A DNA stretch of 34,664 nt from NCBI RefSeq assembly GCF_000518885.1, contig NZ_JAEL01000059.1, positions 209 through 34,872 of the forward strand, given 5' to 3'. This DNA is from Bacillus sp. J33. Lineage in GTDB: Bacteria > Bacillota > Bacilli > Bacillales > Cytobacillaceae. Shown here in pieces: positions 14,078 through 21,419 of the stretch. Each line of letters starts with the position of its first letter. The stretch's first letter is position 1. The position numbers and the translations under genes are program-made. The notes under the pieces were generated by a model, which did not search any database, was not told where the DNA came from, and saw only the letters and a list, made by a program, of their open reading frames with translations.

Positions 14078-15007
14078 TCAGCGAGGATATCCCATTTCTT
14101 CAAGAAGGTCGAGCATTAAATCGGGCCGGTTGGTAATGATGCCATCTGCCCCTTTTTCGATCAGCATTTTCATGGTCTCTTTATCATCAATTGTCCAGTA
14201 ATGAATATCAATTCCTCTGCGATGAGCGCCTTCAATATATTTTTTTGCTGTCAGATCCATATGGCCCTCGCTTATTGGAATCTGAAAAGCATCAACGCTT
14301 GGATGATAAAAGCTGCGCAAAAATAATGTATGCAGGATAACAAAGTTCTTAATTTCCTGCCGTCCGCCTGCTAAAGCTGTTTTCCCTTGTGAAATTTCGG
14401 CAAAAGTGTCCACGATTTCCTGGTCAAAAGCAACCACTAATACCTGGTCACTCAAGCCATGCTTTTCAATAAGATACCAAAGCTTGACCGATGCTTCCTT
14501 GATCCGGCTTGCGGGGATATCATCTTTAATTTCAATGACCATCTTCATATCCGGAAAAGCAGCAAAAATCTCGTCTACTGCAGGGATTGAAATCCCTTTA
14601 CCTCTATAGCTTTTTTTTCCATTCAAGTCTTTGAAGTCATAGCCCGCATCCAAAGCCTTTATTTCCTTTAGAGTCAGATCTTCTACACCCCCGCTGCCGT
14701 TGGTTGTCCGATCAACAGTTGGGTCATGGATAGCCACTAAATGCCCGTCTTTAGTAATGTGGACATCGAATTCAAGTGCATCCACACCCATATCGGCAGC
14801 CTCTTGGAATGCCGCCATGGTGTTCGACGGTGCTAACAGCTCCCCTCCCTGGTGTGCAATCACCATCGGCCGATCCGTTTCAAAGAAAGGTTTTGCCGCC
14901 TGCTTTTCTGCGGGTAAAAATTGAAAGATAAACAGAACGGCAGCAAGTGCCGCTATAATGATAACTGTTTTATAAATTTGTGTTTTGCGTATTAGCAGCT
15001 GAGGCAT
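14078..15007 (-). CDS. Membrane-anchored glycerophosphodiester phosphodiesterase
   Basis: 309-aa enzyme of the GDPD family, hydrolysing glycerophosphodiesters to glycerol 3-phosphate and an alcohol. A basic start and a hydrophobic helix (TVIIIAALAAVLFIFQFL) anchor it with the catalytic domain outside. The TIM-barrel motifs are MVIAHQGGELLAPSNT (about 48-63), LEFDVHITKDGHLVAIHDPTV (metal ligands Glu/Asp and catalytic His) and VIEIKDD. The usual HRG is HQG here, and the usual PENT is PSNT. I believe this variant forms a recurrent Bacillaceae subfamily; the metal-binding E-x-D and HD residues are intact. AGAGAGGAAAAGG precedes the ATG. Confidence 0.9.
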   Translation of the reverse strand: MPQLLIRKTQIYKTVIIIAALAAVLFIFQFLPAEKQAAKPFFETDRPMVIAHQGGELLAPSNTMAAFQEAADMGVDALEFDVHITKDGHLVAIHDPTVDRTTNGSGGVEDLTLKEIKALDAGYDFKDLNGKKSYRGKGISIPAVDEIFAAFPDMKMVIEIKDDIPASRIKEASVKLWYLIEKHGLSDQVLVVAFDQEIVDTFAEISQGKTALAGGRQEIKNFVILHTLFLRSFYHPSVDAFQIPISEGHMDLTAKKYIEGAHRRGIDIHYWTIDDKETMKMLIEKGADGIITNRPDLMLDLLEEMGYPR

Positions 15008-15416
15008 TTTTCCTTTTCCTCTCTATAAAAAAGTTCATATGTAAAAATTCGCCAATAGCGTCCGAAATCCTGCTCCATTTAATGGGGGCCCGAATTATTC
15101 TCTGGCATAAAAAATATATTGATATAACTCTTTGGTGAGGGGATTAGGAAATTGCAGTCCATAAAGGCCGAAATAAATCGTTGAAGAGCTGAAAAAGAGC
15201 CAGAAAAAAATAGATGCTTTTGTCTGCAGCCGTTTTAAACAGGGAATTTAACAAATGCGTATACGATTGTTCTGTTCCTTTCCCGAAAAAGATATATATG
15301 AAGAACTTATAAAAATAGAAATTCAAATAAAGGAAGCCCTGAGTGAATATGGCTTCCTTTTTCCATTTAATATCAGGTATTTCTTGTAAAATGGAGCTAT
15401 GCTTGTGCATGGCTTT
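15008..15416. other. Intergenic region between two minus-strand genes
   Basis: 409 bases. The right part holds the terminator hairpin at 15331-15361 for the M50-like gene; the left end is the leader of the phosphodiesterase gene. AT-rich otherwise. Two small open frames (minus 15144-15410, plus 15255-15389) have no ribosome binding site and no recognisable product. I see no convincing promoter or repeat. Confidence 0.5.
15331..15361. terminator. Terminator downstream of the M50-like gene
   Basis: GGAAGCC (15332-15338) pairs with GGCTTCC (15351-15357). T-rich tails lie on both sides (TTTTT on plus, TTTATTTG on minus), so it can work for the minus-strand gene ending at 15417. Confidence 0.7.
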
Positions 15417-15932
15417 TCATCTGGTTTTTCCGTCATTCACATGCTGGCAGTCTGCTGATGAATCATCCTTATTCTTATTTTGCCAAAGCTTGTACATCGC
15501 TTTTCCATCACTAAGTGTGCCGTCTGACATATCCATCGGGAGCAAGGCGAAGAAGACATAGTAAAAGGAGAAATAGACGAATTGATACCAGAGCATAGAA
15601 GCTTCCAGAATATCGATCCGGATTAAAAAATTGACCAAAAAAATACTGGCTACATTAAAAATGGAACCGCCCAATAAAATAAGCGATTTGGTTACCTTAT
15701 TGCTATGTTTTAAAGAAGTATATTCACACCCTCCATACCAAAAATAAAATTGTCTAACTTCTAAAAACCTTAGAGAAAATAGCAGATTGCCAGATCCGAT
15801 CACTATGCGGATCCCTTTGCCCCCAAAAATGGCTGCGAAGAAAATATGACCCAATAAATGAACAAGCGTGACGACTGGGAAAACCACGAAAAAGGCCTGG
15901 ATGAACTTCATAAAATCATCAAAGCCGAACAT
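15417..15932 (-). CDS. M50-like (site-2 protease fold) membrane protein lacking the catalytic Glu
   Basis: 171-aa membrane protein. An N-terminal helix contains VTLVHLLGHIFFAAIFGG, which matches the HExxH helix of M50 intramembrane metalloproteases but reads His25-Leu-Leu-Gly-His29: both histidines are kept and the Glu is Leu. Further spans are at about 82-101 (LILLGGSIFNVASIFLVNFL) and 112-133. A C-terminal LLPMDMSDGTLSDGKAMYKLW recalls the Asp-Gly metal motif of the fold. The last ~20 residues are hydrophilic. GGAGG precedes the ATG at good spacing. It probably binds metal, or a partner or peptide, without proteolysis. Function unknown; other Bacillaceae seem to have similar uncharacterised proteins. 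Confidence 0.7.
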   Translation of the reverse strand: MFGFDDFMKFIQAFFVVFPVVTLVHLLGHIFFAAIFGGKGIRIVIGSGNLLFSLRFLEVRQFYFWYGGCEYTSLKHSNKVTKSLILLGGSIFNVASIFLVNFLIRIDILEASMLWYQFVYFSFYYVFFALLPMDMSDGTLSDGKAMYKLWQNKNKDDSSADCQHVNDGKTR

Positions 15933-16081
15933 ATGAGGACCTCCATTTCATTTGAAGTAAGAAAAACCTGCGGGTTCAGGCATCTTTTTTGTTTTCATAT
16001 CCCCTTTGTACCCCGCATTTACGGGCTTTAACATACATTCTTTTTCCATATTTGCGAGCCTGGGCAGAAGAGTCCGATCAA

Positions 16082-16135
16082 CTGCTACGTCTCAGGTCTT
16101 ATATGAAAATAAAGCTGAGGCTCGTTATAGCAAAA
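16082..16135 (+). promoter_or_regulatory. Probable LiaR-controlled promoter region
   Basis: CGTCTCAGGTCTTATAT (16088-16104) strongly resembles, from memory, the LiaR-box region of the B. subtilis liaI promoter (CGACTCCGGTCTTATAT). A CTCAG/CTGAG inverted pair flanks the next bases. A weak -10 candidate, GTTATAG, lies at about 16124-16130 without a good -35, as expected for an activator-dependent promoter. The gene order behind it supports the assignment. The rest of 15933-16178 shows nothing clear. Confidence 0.5.
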
Positions 16136-16178
16136 TCGAAATACAGGTAAGATGAAATCAAGAAAGGAGGAAATGAAA

Positions 16179-16532
16179 ATGAAAAAACTTGGATTACTGA
16201 TAGCAGGTGGAATTGCAGCAATGGTGCTGATATCAAATCTTGGCCCAATGGTGGGGCTGGCAGTAAGTGCGGCGATTCTTTACTTCGTGTTTAAACAATT
16301 TTTAAAAGCAGACAGCACTTTGGCAAAAGTCGGATACGGGATCATCGGATTCATCGCGCTGATGGCTTCCGCATCAAATTTTCCGGCCATTCTCGGCCTT
16401 GCGGCAGCATACGTCCTTTACCTTGTCTATAAAAAATGGAATGAATCAAGCTCCAGTATTATGGAAGACGAAGACGACAATGACCCTTTTGCCAATTTTG
16501 AAAAGCAATGGGCTGAATTAAAGCAAAACTAA
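16179..16532 (+). CDS. Small membrane protein of the lia operon (LiaI position, lmo0954-like)
   Basis: 117-aa protein with up to four closely spaced hydrophobic segments (about 4-20, 23-39, 52-66 and 69-84). An acidic cytosolic tail follows (MEDEDDNDPFANFEKQWAEL). I chose the third in-frame ATG because AGGAGG lies 8 bases upstream; the two earlier ATGs lie in front of or too close to that site. It directly precedes liaH, like LiaI of B. subtilis, which recruits LiaH to the membrane under envelope stress. The sequence resembles the Listeria Lmo0954 family more than B. subtilis LiaI, so the same role is inferred from position. Confidence 0.75.
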   Translation: MKKLGLLIAGGIAAMVLISNLGPMVGLAVSAAILYFVFKQFLKADSTLAKVGYGIIGFIALMASASNFPAILGLAAAYVLYLVYKKWNESSSSIMEDEDDNDPFANFEKQWAELKQN

Positions 16533-16545
16533 AGGAGAGATCAAT

Positions 16546-17175
16546 ATGGCAAACTTATTAACAAGAATCAAAGAAACTGTAATGGCAGATTTACATGAGG
16601 TATTGGATAAAAAGGAGAAAAAGAATCCGATTGCTCTATTAAATCAATATCTACGTGAATGTGAGCGTGAAACAGAAAAGGTCCGCAAGCTTTTGGAGCG
16701 CCAATATACTTTAAAGGAAGAGTTCACTCGTGAATTCGAGCAGGCGAAGGAACTTGCCGGCAAGCGCAAACGGCAGGCAGAAATTGCTTCGCAAGCGGGA
16801 GAAGAAGAGCTTTATCAGTTTGCTTCTCAAGAGCACATGCAATACGAGGAGCGTGCCAATCGTTTAAATGATCTCCTTAACCAAGCTTCCCAGCAAATGG
16901 GTGACCTTGAAAGAAAATATGAGGAGATGAAGCATAAACTGAAGGATATGCACATCCGCCGCATGGAGCTGATGGGCCGCGAGAATATTACACGGGCTAA
17001 CTGCCAAATGGATAAGGTGCTTGAGGACAACGGTGATAAATCTTTCTCAAGATTCAATGAAATTGAATCCTATCTTGACCGTTTGGAACATCAGGTAAAA
17101 AGCTCGCACCACCGCAGCACAATTGATGCCCGCATTGCACAGCTTGAAAAAGAGCTTGAAAAGAAGCCTGTATAA
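16546..17175 (+). CDS. liaH: PspA/IM30 family protein LiaH
   Basis: 209-aa phage-shock-type protein, a peripheral membrane protein that oligomerises and protects the envelope. After a short amphipathic start (MANLLTRIKETVMADLHEVL) almost the whole chain is charged coiled coil, rich in Glu, Lys, Arg and Gln, as in PspA, Vipp1 and LiaH. AAAGGAGAG precedes the ATG, 13 bases after the stop of the upstream membrane protein. The pair forms the stress-induced part of the lia locus. A terminator at 17427 separates it from liaFSR, consistent with a strongly expressed short transcript and limited read-through. Confidence 0.9.
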   Translation: MANLLTRIKETVMADLHEVLDKKEKKNPIALLNQYLRECERETEKVRKLLERQYTLKEEFTREFEQAKELAGKRKRQAEIASQAGEEELYQFASQEHMQYEERANRLNDLLNQASQQMGDLERKYEEMKHKLKDMHIRRMELMGRENITRANCQMDKVLEDNGDKSFSRFNEIESYLDRLEHQVKSSHHRSTIDARIAQLEKELEKKPV

Positions 17176-17584
17176 TACATGGAATTGTACCGGATGTTTG
17201 GTGATTTTTGAAGCTTGTGAGATAACCTGAATGATTCTGGATAAAACAAAAAACATACATGAATTGATTTCCAACCAAGCTGGAAAAATGTTAAATCTTC
17301 TAAAATAAAATAAAAACCTGCCTGTATAGCAAAAAAGGACGTTAAGCTAATATCAAATGAGTATGATCTCTTTTTCTCGAAAAAGATAAAAACTCGTTCT
17401 ATTTTATGAACAAAAAATGGTATTCTAAAAAGGCGTAGGGATGCTGCGCCTTTTCGGCCTTTATTTTTTAAGTTAGCAAATGGAAATTTACGATTTTATA
17501 AAATGATTGCCTCTGCAAGAACACTTCGGCAGAATGAACTTGCGCTTTTGCTATCATTCCAAACACACAGAAGGGGGATGCCGC
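17176..17584 (+). other. Spacer between liaH and liaF; no liaG
   Basis: 409 bases where B. subtilis has liaG. No open frame of meaningful size exists; a 25-codon frame near 17231 lacks a ribosome site. It holds a weak hairpin (TTTCCA/TGGAAA near 17270), the terminator at 17427, and the liaF leader. A poor promoter candidate (TTCTAT, 18 bases, TATTCT, about 17397-17426) could supply basal liaFSR transcription. Confidence 0.5.
17427..17472 (+). terminator. Terminator after liaH
   Basis: AAAAAGGCG (17427-17435) pairs with CGCCTTTT (17447-17454), followed by CGGCCTTTATTTTTT. It lies between the inducible pair and liaFSR. Confidence 0.7.
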
Positions 17585-18319
17585 ATGAACTATAAAATTA
17601 ATAGCGATTATTTGAGCTGGATCATTCTGGTGGGCATTGTCGTCCTCTTTGTGGAAATTGCCTTTTTTAATACTGGAGTGATATTCTCTCTTCTAGTGCC
17701 TATTGGAATGGTGTATATTGGAAGAAAGTGGATGCCTCGCACCTCCGGAAAATGGCTATTCTGGCTGGGGTTAATTTTTCTCTTCATCAATGTATTTAGC
17801 ATGATGACGTTAAAATTCTTCCTGCTTGCCATTCTGATTCACTTGCTGATTCAGTTTGCACAATCCAAGAAGGACCCGAAACAGATTAAGCCGGAGTTCA
17901 AAGAGCCGAGTATAAATCTTCATAAAGAAACAGTTGTTAAAAAGGATCCTCTTTTTTCCAATATATTTATCGGTCAGCAGAAAACGCCGGAGCAAGTATA
18001 TGAGTGGAATGATATTAATATACAGACAGGAATTGGCGATACGATCATTGACTTGAGCTATACTGTTATTCCCAAGGGAGAAACCGTTATTTTCATCCGT
18101 AACTTCATTGGAAATGTCCAGGTGCTGGTACCGTATGATGTCGAAGTAAGTGTGAACCACTCAGGGATTGTCGGAGCAGCCAAAATATTGGAATTCAAAG
18201 AATCAAAGCTTTTCAACCAATCCCTACAGCTGCAGACTCCAGGATATGAAAAGTCAGGGCAGCGAATCAAAATTCTCACCTCTTTGCTGGTAGGCGATAT
18301 CGAGGTGAAGCGCGTATGA
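17585..18319 (+). CDS. liaF: LiaF, membrane repressor of the LiaRS system
   Basis: 244-aa protein. Four hydrophobic spans (about 14-29, 30-43, 54-70 and 74-92) are followed by a cytosolic linker and a C-terminal beta-rich domain. That domain begins FSNIFIGQQKTPEQVYEW and ends LTSLLVGDIEVKRV, the cell-wall-active antibiotic response domain of LiaF. In B. subtilis LiaF holds LiaS in check without envelope stress. The start MNYKINSDYLSW is preceded by GGGGGAT; the longer frame (17507) adds a non-conserved 26-residue extension that spans this site. The stop overlaps the liaS start by four bases (ATGA). Confidence 0.92.
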   Translation: MNYKINSDYLSWIILVGIVVLFVEIAFFNTGVIFSLLVPIGMVYIGRKWMPRTSGKWLFWLGLIFLFINVFSMMTLKFFLLAILIHLLIQFAQSKKDPKQIKPEFKEPSINLHKETVVKKDPLFSNIFIGQQKTPEQVYEWNDINIQTGIGDTIIDLSYTVIPKGETVIFIRNFIGNVQVLVPYDVEVSVNHSGIVGAAKILEFKESKLFNQSLQLQTPGYEKSGQRIKILTSLLVGDIEVKRV

Positions 18320-19338
18320 GTATCATCCAGCGGCAAATTGTCTGGGGAGCCGGCATGTCTCTGCTGATCCTTGGGATCCTGACAGCTTCCTTTTTTACCA
18401 TGTTTCCAATGCCTGGCTGGGGGGATTTATGGGAGACTGAAATTCTTGATATTCCTTTTATCATATTCGTCCCAAGCGTTAGCCTGGCAATCGGATTAAT
18501 TTTTGGAATGATGTCAGGTATATATTGGCGCCGTAAGCTTCTCGCTGTCGATTACATGCTTCATCAAGTGGAAGAAGGGCGCCAGTTGGGTGCGGATATA
18601 CTTGATGCCGGGAAAGAATTGCAATCCATAGCCGGCAGGGCTGGCAAAATCCAAAAACATATAACAGAACAGGCAAAAATCTCGCAAAAGCTGGCCAATG
18701 AAAAAGCTGAAGATATTGAGAGCCGGATGCAGGAAATTGTCTCCCAGGAACGGAATCGGCTGGCACGTGAGCTTCATGATTCAGTCAGCCAGCAGCTTTT
18801 TGCTGCATCCATGATGATGTCGGCTATAACGGAAAGCCAGCAGGATCCTGAAGACAGGCAGGCGAAGCAGCTGAAGATGGTAGAGGAAATGATTCACCAG
18901 TCTCAGCTTGAAATGCGCGCTTTGCTGCTGCATCTGCGTCCGGCCGCATTGAAAGGCAAAACACTGCAAGAAGGAATTGAAGAACTGCTAGTGGAATTGC
19001 TTCAAAAAGTTGCGCTGGAGATCGAATGGAAGGTGGAAAATTTTCCTTTGGATAAAGGGGTGGAGGACCATTTGTTCCGCATTCTTCAGGAGGCAGTATC
19101 CAACACGCTCCGCCATGCGAAATCGCATAGTCTGGAAGTGCTGCTTATTCAAAGGGATGAGTATGCCATTCTCCGTGTAGCAGATGATGGAGTTGGCTTT
19201 GATGTTGAAGAAACAAAGGCAGGTTCCTATGGCCTGCAAAATATGTATGAACGTGCAGCTGAAGTTGGAGGAAGCATGAAAATTATCAGTGTGAAAAATA
19301 AAGGAACACGCCTGGAGGTAAAGGTTCCGATCATGTAA
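18316..19338 (+). CDS. liaS: LiaS sensor histidine kinase
   Basis: 340-aa NarL-type sensor kinase. Two membrane helices (about 9-30 and 47-70) bracket a very short external loop, as in intramembrane-sensing kinases. A cytosolic HAMP-like coiled segment follows, then the HisKA_3 dimerisation helix with RLARELHDSVSQQLF (phosphoacceptor His154). The HATPase domain has EAVSNTLRHAKS (N-box) and DDGVGFDV (G1). It detects cell-wall stress indirectly and phosphorylates LiaR. It is translationally coupled to liaF. Confidence 0.94.
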   Translation: MSIIQRQIVWGAGMSLLILGILTASFFTMFPMPGWGDLWETEILDIPFIIFVPSVSLAIGLIFGMMSGIYWRRKLLAVDYMLHQVEEGRQLGADILDAGKELQSIAGRAGKIQKHITEQAKISQKLANEKAEDIESRMQEIVSQERNRLARELHDSVSQQLFAASMMMSAITESQQDPEDRQAKQLKMVEEMIHQSQLEMRALLLHLRPAALKGKTLQEGIEELLVELLQKVALEIEWKVENFPLDKGVEDHLFRILQEAVSNTLRHAKSHSLEVLLIQRDEYAILRVADDGVGFDVEETKAGSYGLQNMYERAAEVGGSMKIISVKNKGTRLEVKVPIM

Positions 19339-19383
19339 AAAAAGTCTGCGGAAAGGCAAGACTAAATGCAGAGGGTGAGGCCA

Positions 19384-20016
19384 ATGATTAAAGTGTTATT
19401 TGTCGATGACCATGAAATGGTTCGGATTGGAGTGTCTTCTTATTTGACGGCACAGCCTGATATTGAGGTCGTTGGAGAAGCGGATAACGGGAAAACAGCT
19501 ATTGATATGGCATTAGAATTGCGCCCGGATATTATTTTAATGGACCTGGTTATGAAGGAAATGGATGGGATTGAAGCAACAAGAAGGATCATTGAGCAGT
19601 GGCCGGAAGCGAAGATCATTATTGTGACAAGCTTTCTTGATGATGAAAAGGTATATCCTGCACTGGAAGCAGGAGCTACAAGCTATATGCTGAAAACCTC
19701 AAAAGCCAGTGAGATTGCTGAAGCAGTCCGGTCGACCTACCGTGGCCAATCCGTGCTGGAGCCTGAGGTAACTGGCAAAATGATGGTGAAAATGCGGCAG
19801 AAAAACCAGCAGCTGCCCCATGAAGAGCTTACCAGCCGTGAAATGGAAATCCTTCTTTTAATGACAGAAGGAAAAACGAACCAGGAAATCGCAGATGAGC
19901 TTTTCATTGCCTTAAAAACGGTCAAAACACATGTAAGCAACATCTTAAGCAAGCTGCAGGTACAGGACCGGACACAGGCGGTTATCTATGCCTTTAAGCA
20001 TTCGCTGGCAAAATAG
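19384..20016 (+). CDS. liaR: LiaR response regulator
   Basis: 210-aa NarL/FixJ-type regulator. The receiver domain has the acidic pair VDDHE (8-11), phosphoacceptor Asp54 (IILMDLVM), a Thr in [11 protein letters not shown] and Lys in YMLKTSK. The C-terminal LuxR-type HTH begins [20 protein letters not shown] and contains VKTHVSNIL. The start [11 protein letters not shown] matches the family; an earlier ATG adds six residues (MQRVRP). GGGTGAGG precedes it. It presumably activates the promoter in front of the 16179 gene. A terminator follows 7 bases after the stop. Confidence 0.94.
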   Translation: MIKVLFVDDHEMVRIGVSSYLTAQPDIEVVGEADNGKTAIDMALELRPDIILMDLVMKEMDGIEATRRIIEQWPEAKIIIVTSFLDDEKVYPALEAGATSYMLKTSKASEIAEAVRSTYRGQSVLEPEVTGKMMVKMRQKNQQLPHEELTSREMEILLLMTEGKTNQEIADELFIALKTVKTHVSNILSKLQVQDRTQAVIYAFKHSLAK

Positions 20017-20022
20017 GTGTAA

Positions 20023-20054
20023 GGAGCTAATGGAAACGTTAGCTCTTTTTATTT
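20023..20054 (+). terminator. Terminator of the liaFSR transcript
   Basis: GAGCTAA (20024-20030) pairs with TTAGCTC (20039-20045), followed by TTTTTATTTTA. Confidence 0.85.
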
Positions 20055-20142
20055 TACTTAAACTTGCCTTGTAAAAAATCATGATTCAGATTCCGCATAG
20101 GAGGGTATCAATAAAATAAATAAAGAATATGGCGGTGGTAAA

Positions 20143-21096
20143 ATGTCAGTGATTGCTTTGCTGAAAAAAGGAAATAAGTCCTCTGGAATGGCCGCACTCG
20201 GAAACACGGTATTGGCGATTGCCAAAGGAGCGGCAGCTATTGTGAGCGGCAGCGGGACTATGCTCGCTACAACCCTCCACTCTGCTGCTGATGCACTTAA
20301 CCAGGGGTTTGTCTTTTTTGGTAGCGCGCTTGCGGAAAAGGCTCCAACGAAGAGGTTTCCTACAGGTTTTGGCCGTGTTATAAATCTTTTTGTACTAATA
20401 GCGGTTATTGTTATCTCTATCATGGCGTATGAAACCATACATAAGGGCTGGGAGCTGATTCAGCATCCTAAAGCTTCTACGGATCTCTGGCTTAATGTTG
20501 GTGTTATGACGCTGGCAGTCCTGATTGATGGGTTCATATTAGCAAAAGCCATGAAGGAAATTGCCCATGAAACCCGTACACCTGTTAAGGGATTGGGGAT
20601 TGTCCCTAATGCCTTTAAAAAAGTCGGGCTTGCCACACCTCCAACACGACTCGTGTTTTATGAGGATATCATTGCTACCTTTGGAGCACTCCTTGCCCTT
20701 ATATCCATTCTCATTGCCCACTTTACAGGTCTATATTTTCTGGATGGGGTAGGCACACTTTTGATTGGGATTTTACTGGTTGGAATTGCCATCAAAATAG
20801 GGTTTGAGAATACATTGGGCTTAATCGGAGTTGCAGCACCAAAGGATATTGAAGACCGCATTGCAAAAATTATTCTTGATGACCCTGATGTAGTAGATAT
20901 TAAACAGCTAAGACTGATTCAGGAAGGAAGAAGATACCATGTGGAGGGCTATATTGAACTGGTAGAAGGCCTGACCCTTGCAGTGGCTGATGACATAAAA
21001 ATTGGCGTAAGGAATAAATTGCTTGATGATCCTGATATTAGTGATGTGACCATTGGAATATTGGAAACAGATCAAATACAGACATGGAAACAATAA
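20143..21096 (+). CDS. Cation diffusion facilitator family transporter
   Basis: 317-aa CDF-type exporter of divalent metal ions (zinc, cobalt, manganese or iron; not resolvable). The first half has about six membrane helices. Metal-site motifs are HSAADALNQ in helix 2 (about 46-54) and YEDIIATFG in helix 5 (about 172-180). The C-terminal ~90 residues form the cytosolic ferredoxin-like metal-sensing domain (IAKIILDDPDVVDIKQLRL). The cytosolic loop between helices 4 and 5 is longer than in small CDFs. The start is preceded by GGCGGTGG. It lies alone between terminators. Confidence 0.88.
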   Translation: MSVIALLKKGNKSSGMAALGNTVLAIAKGAAAIVSGSGTMLATTLHSAADALNQGFVFFGSALAEKAPTKRFPTGFGRVINLFVLIAVIVISIMAYETIHKGWELIQHPKASTDLWLNVGVMTLAVLIDGFILAKAMKEIAHETRTPVKGLGIVPNAFKKVGLATPPTRLVFYEDIIATFGALLALISILIAHFTGLYFLDGVGTLLIGILLVGIAIKIGFENTLGLIGVAAPKDIEDRIAKIILDDPDVVDIKQLRLIQEGRRYHVEGYIELVEGLTLAVADDIKIGVRNKLLDDPDISDVTIGILETDQIQTWKQ

Positions 21097-21097
21097 A

Positions 21098-21136
21098 GAA
21101 AAAGGAAGCCTGCATGGTAAGGCTTCCTTTTTCTTA
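21098..21136 (+). terminator. Terminator of the CDF transporter gene
   Basis: GAAAAAGGAAGCC (21098-21110) pairs exactly with GGCTTCCTTTTTC (21121-21133). It starts 2 bases after the stop codon. Confidence 0.92.
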
Positions 21137-21192
21137 GTACTGTGTATGGCTCTTCTTCGTGATTGGAATCCTTTTAAGAAAATGGAACACCA

Positions 21193-21228
21193 AAGAAGTC
21201 TAACCAGATGTTAGTCTTCTTTTTTTTA
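21193..21228 (+). terminator. Second terminator-like hairpin before the sigma-54 activator
   Basis: GAAGTCTAAC (21195-21204) pairs with GTTAGTCTTC (one internal mismatch), followed by eight T. With the previous hairpin it insulates the next unit. It could also be part of the activator's own upstream region. Confidence 0.7.
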
Positions 21229-21270
21229 ATACATAATGATGAATTTTTATAAATTTTTTCCGTAATCATC

Positions 21271-21299
21271 TTCCCATTCCAATGTATTTGCTGTATAGT
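21271..21299 (+). promoter_or_regulatory. Probable sigma-A promoter of the sigma-54 activator gene
   Basis: Weak -35 TTCCCA (21271-21276), a 17-base spacer and -10 TATAGT (21294-21299). The expected start point (about 21306) falls inside the first TTATTCA/TGAATAA dyad, so a bound protein there should block transcription. Confidence 0.5.
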
Positions 21300-21300
21300 G

Positions 21301-21336
21301 TTATTCAAATCTGAATAATTATTTAAATCTGAATTA
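21301..21336. promoter_or_regulatory. Two tandem TTATTCA-N4-TGAATAA dyads
   Basis: Site 1 (21301-21318) is an exact 7-4-7 inverted repeat, TTATTCA then AATC then TGAATAA. Site 2 (21319-21336) is the degenerate neighbour TTATTTAAATCTGAATTA, starting directly after it at an 18-base period. They overlap the predicted transcription start of the activator gene. Confidence 0.7.
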
Positions 21337-21384
21337 TTCAGTGGTCGTGCATGCTAAGAGTAAGGTATTTCAAGAGAAACAGCA

Positions 21385-21402
21385 TTATTCAAAAATGAAT
21401 AA
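21385..21402. promoter_or_regulatory. Third TTATTCA-N4-TGAATAA dyad next to the ribosome binding site
   Basis: Exact 7-4-7 inverted repeat (TTATTCA, AAAA, TGAATAA), six bases before the GGAGG of the activator gene. The same half-sites as at 21301 imply one binding protein, probably a repressor or the activator controlling itself. Confidence 0.7.
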
Positions 21403-21419
21403 TTTATTGGAGGTTTCGA

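Noticed and set aside
15255-15389. 44-codon plus-strand frame (MRIRLFCSFPEKDIYEEL...)
   Set aside because: It looks slightly protein-like, but has no ribosome site and passes through the terminator hairpin at 15331-15361.
15144-15410. 88-codon minus-strand frame rich in Phe and Tyr
   Set aside because: AT-rich antisense-like composition, no ribosome site, lies across the terminator of the adjacent gene.
17231-17308. 25-codon peptide frame between liaH and liaF
   Set aside because: No ribosome binding site and no terminator of its own; too short to support.
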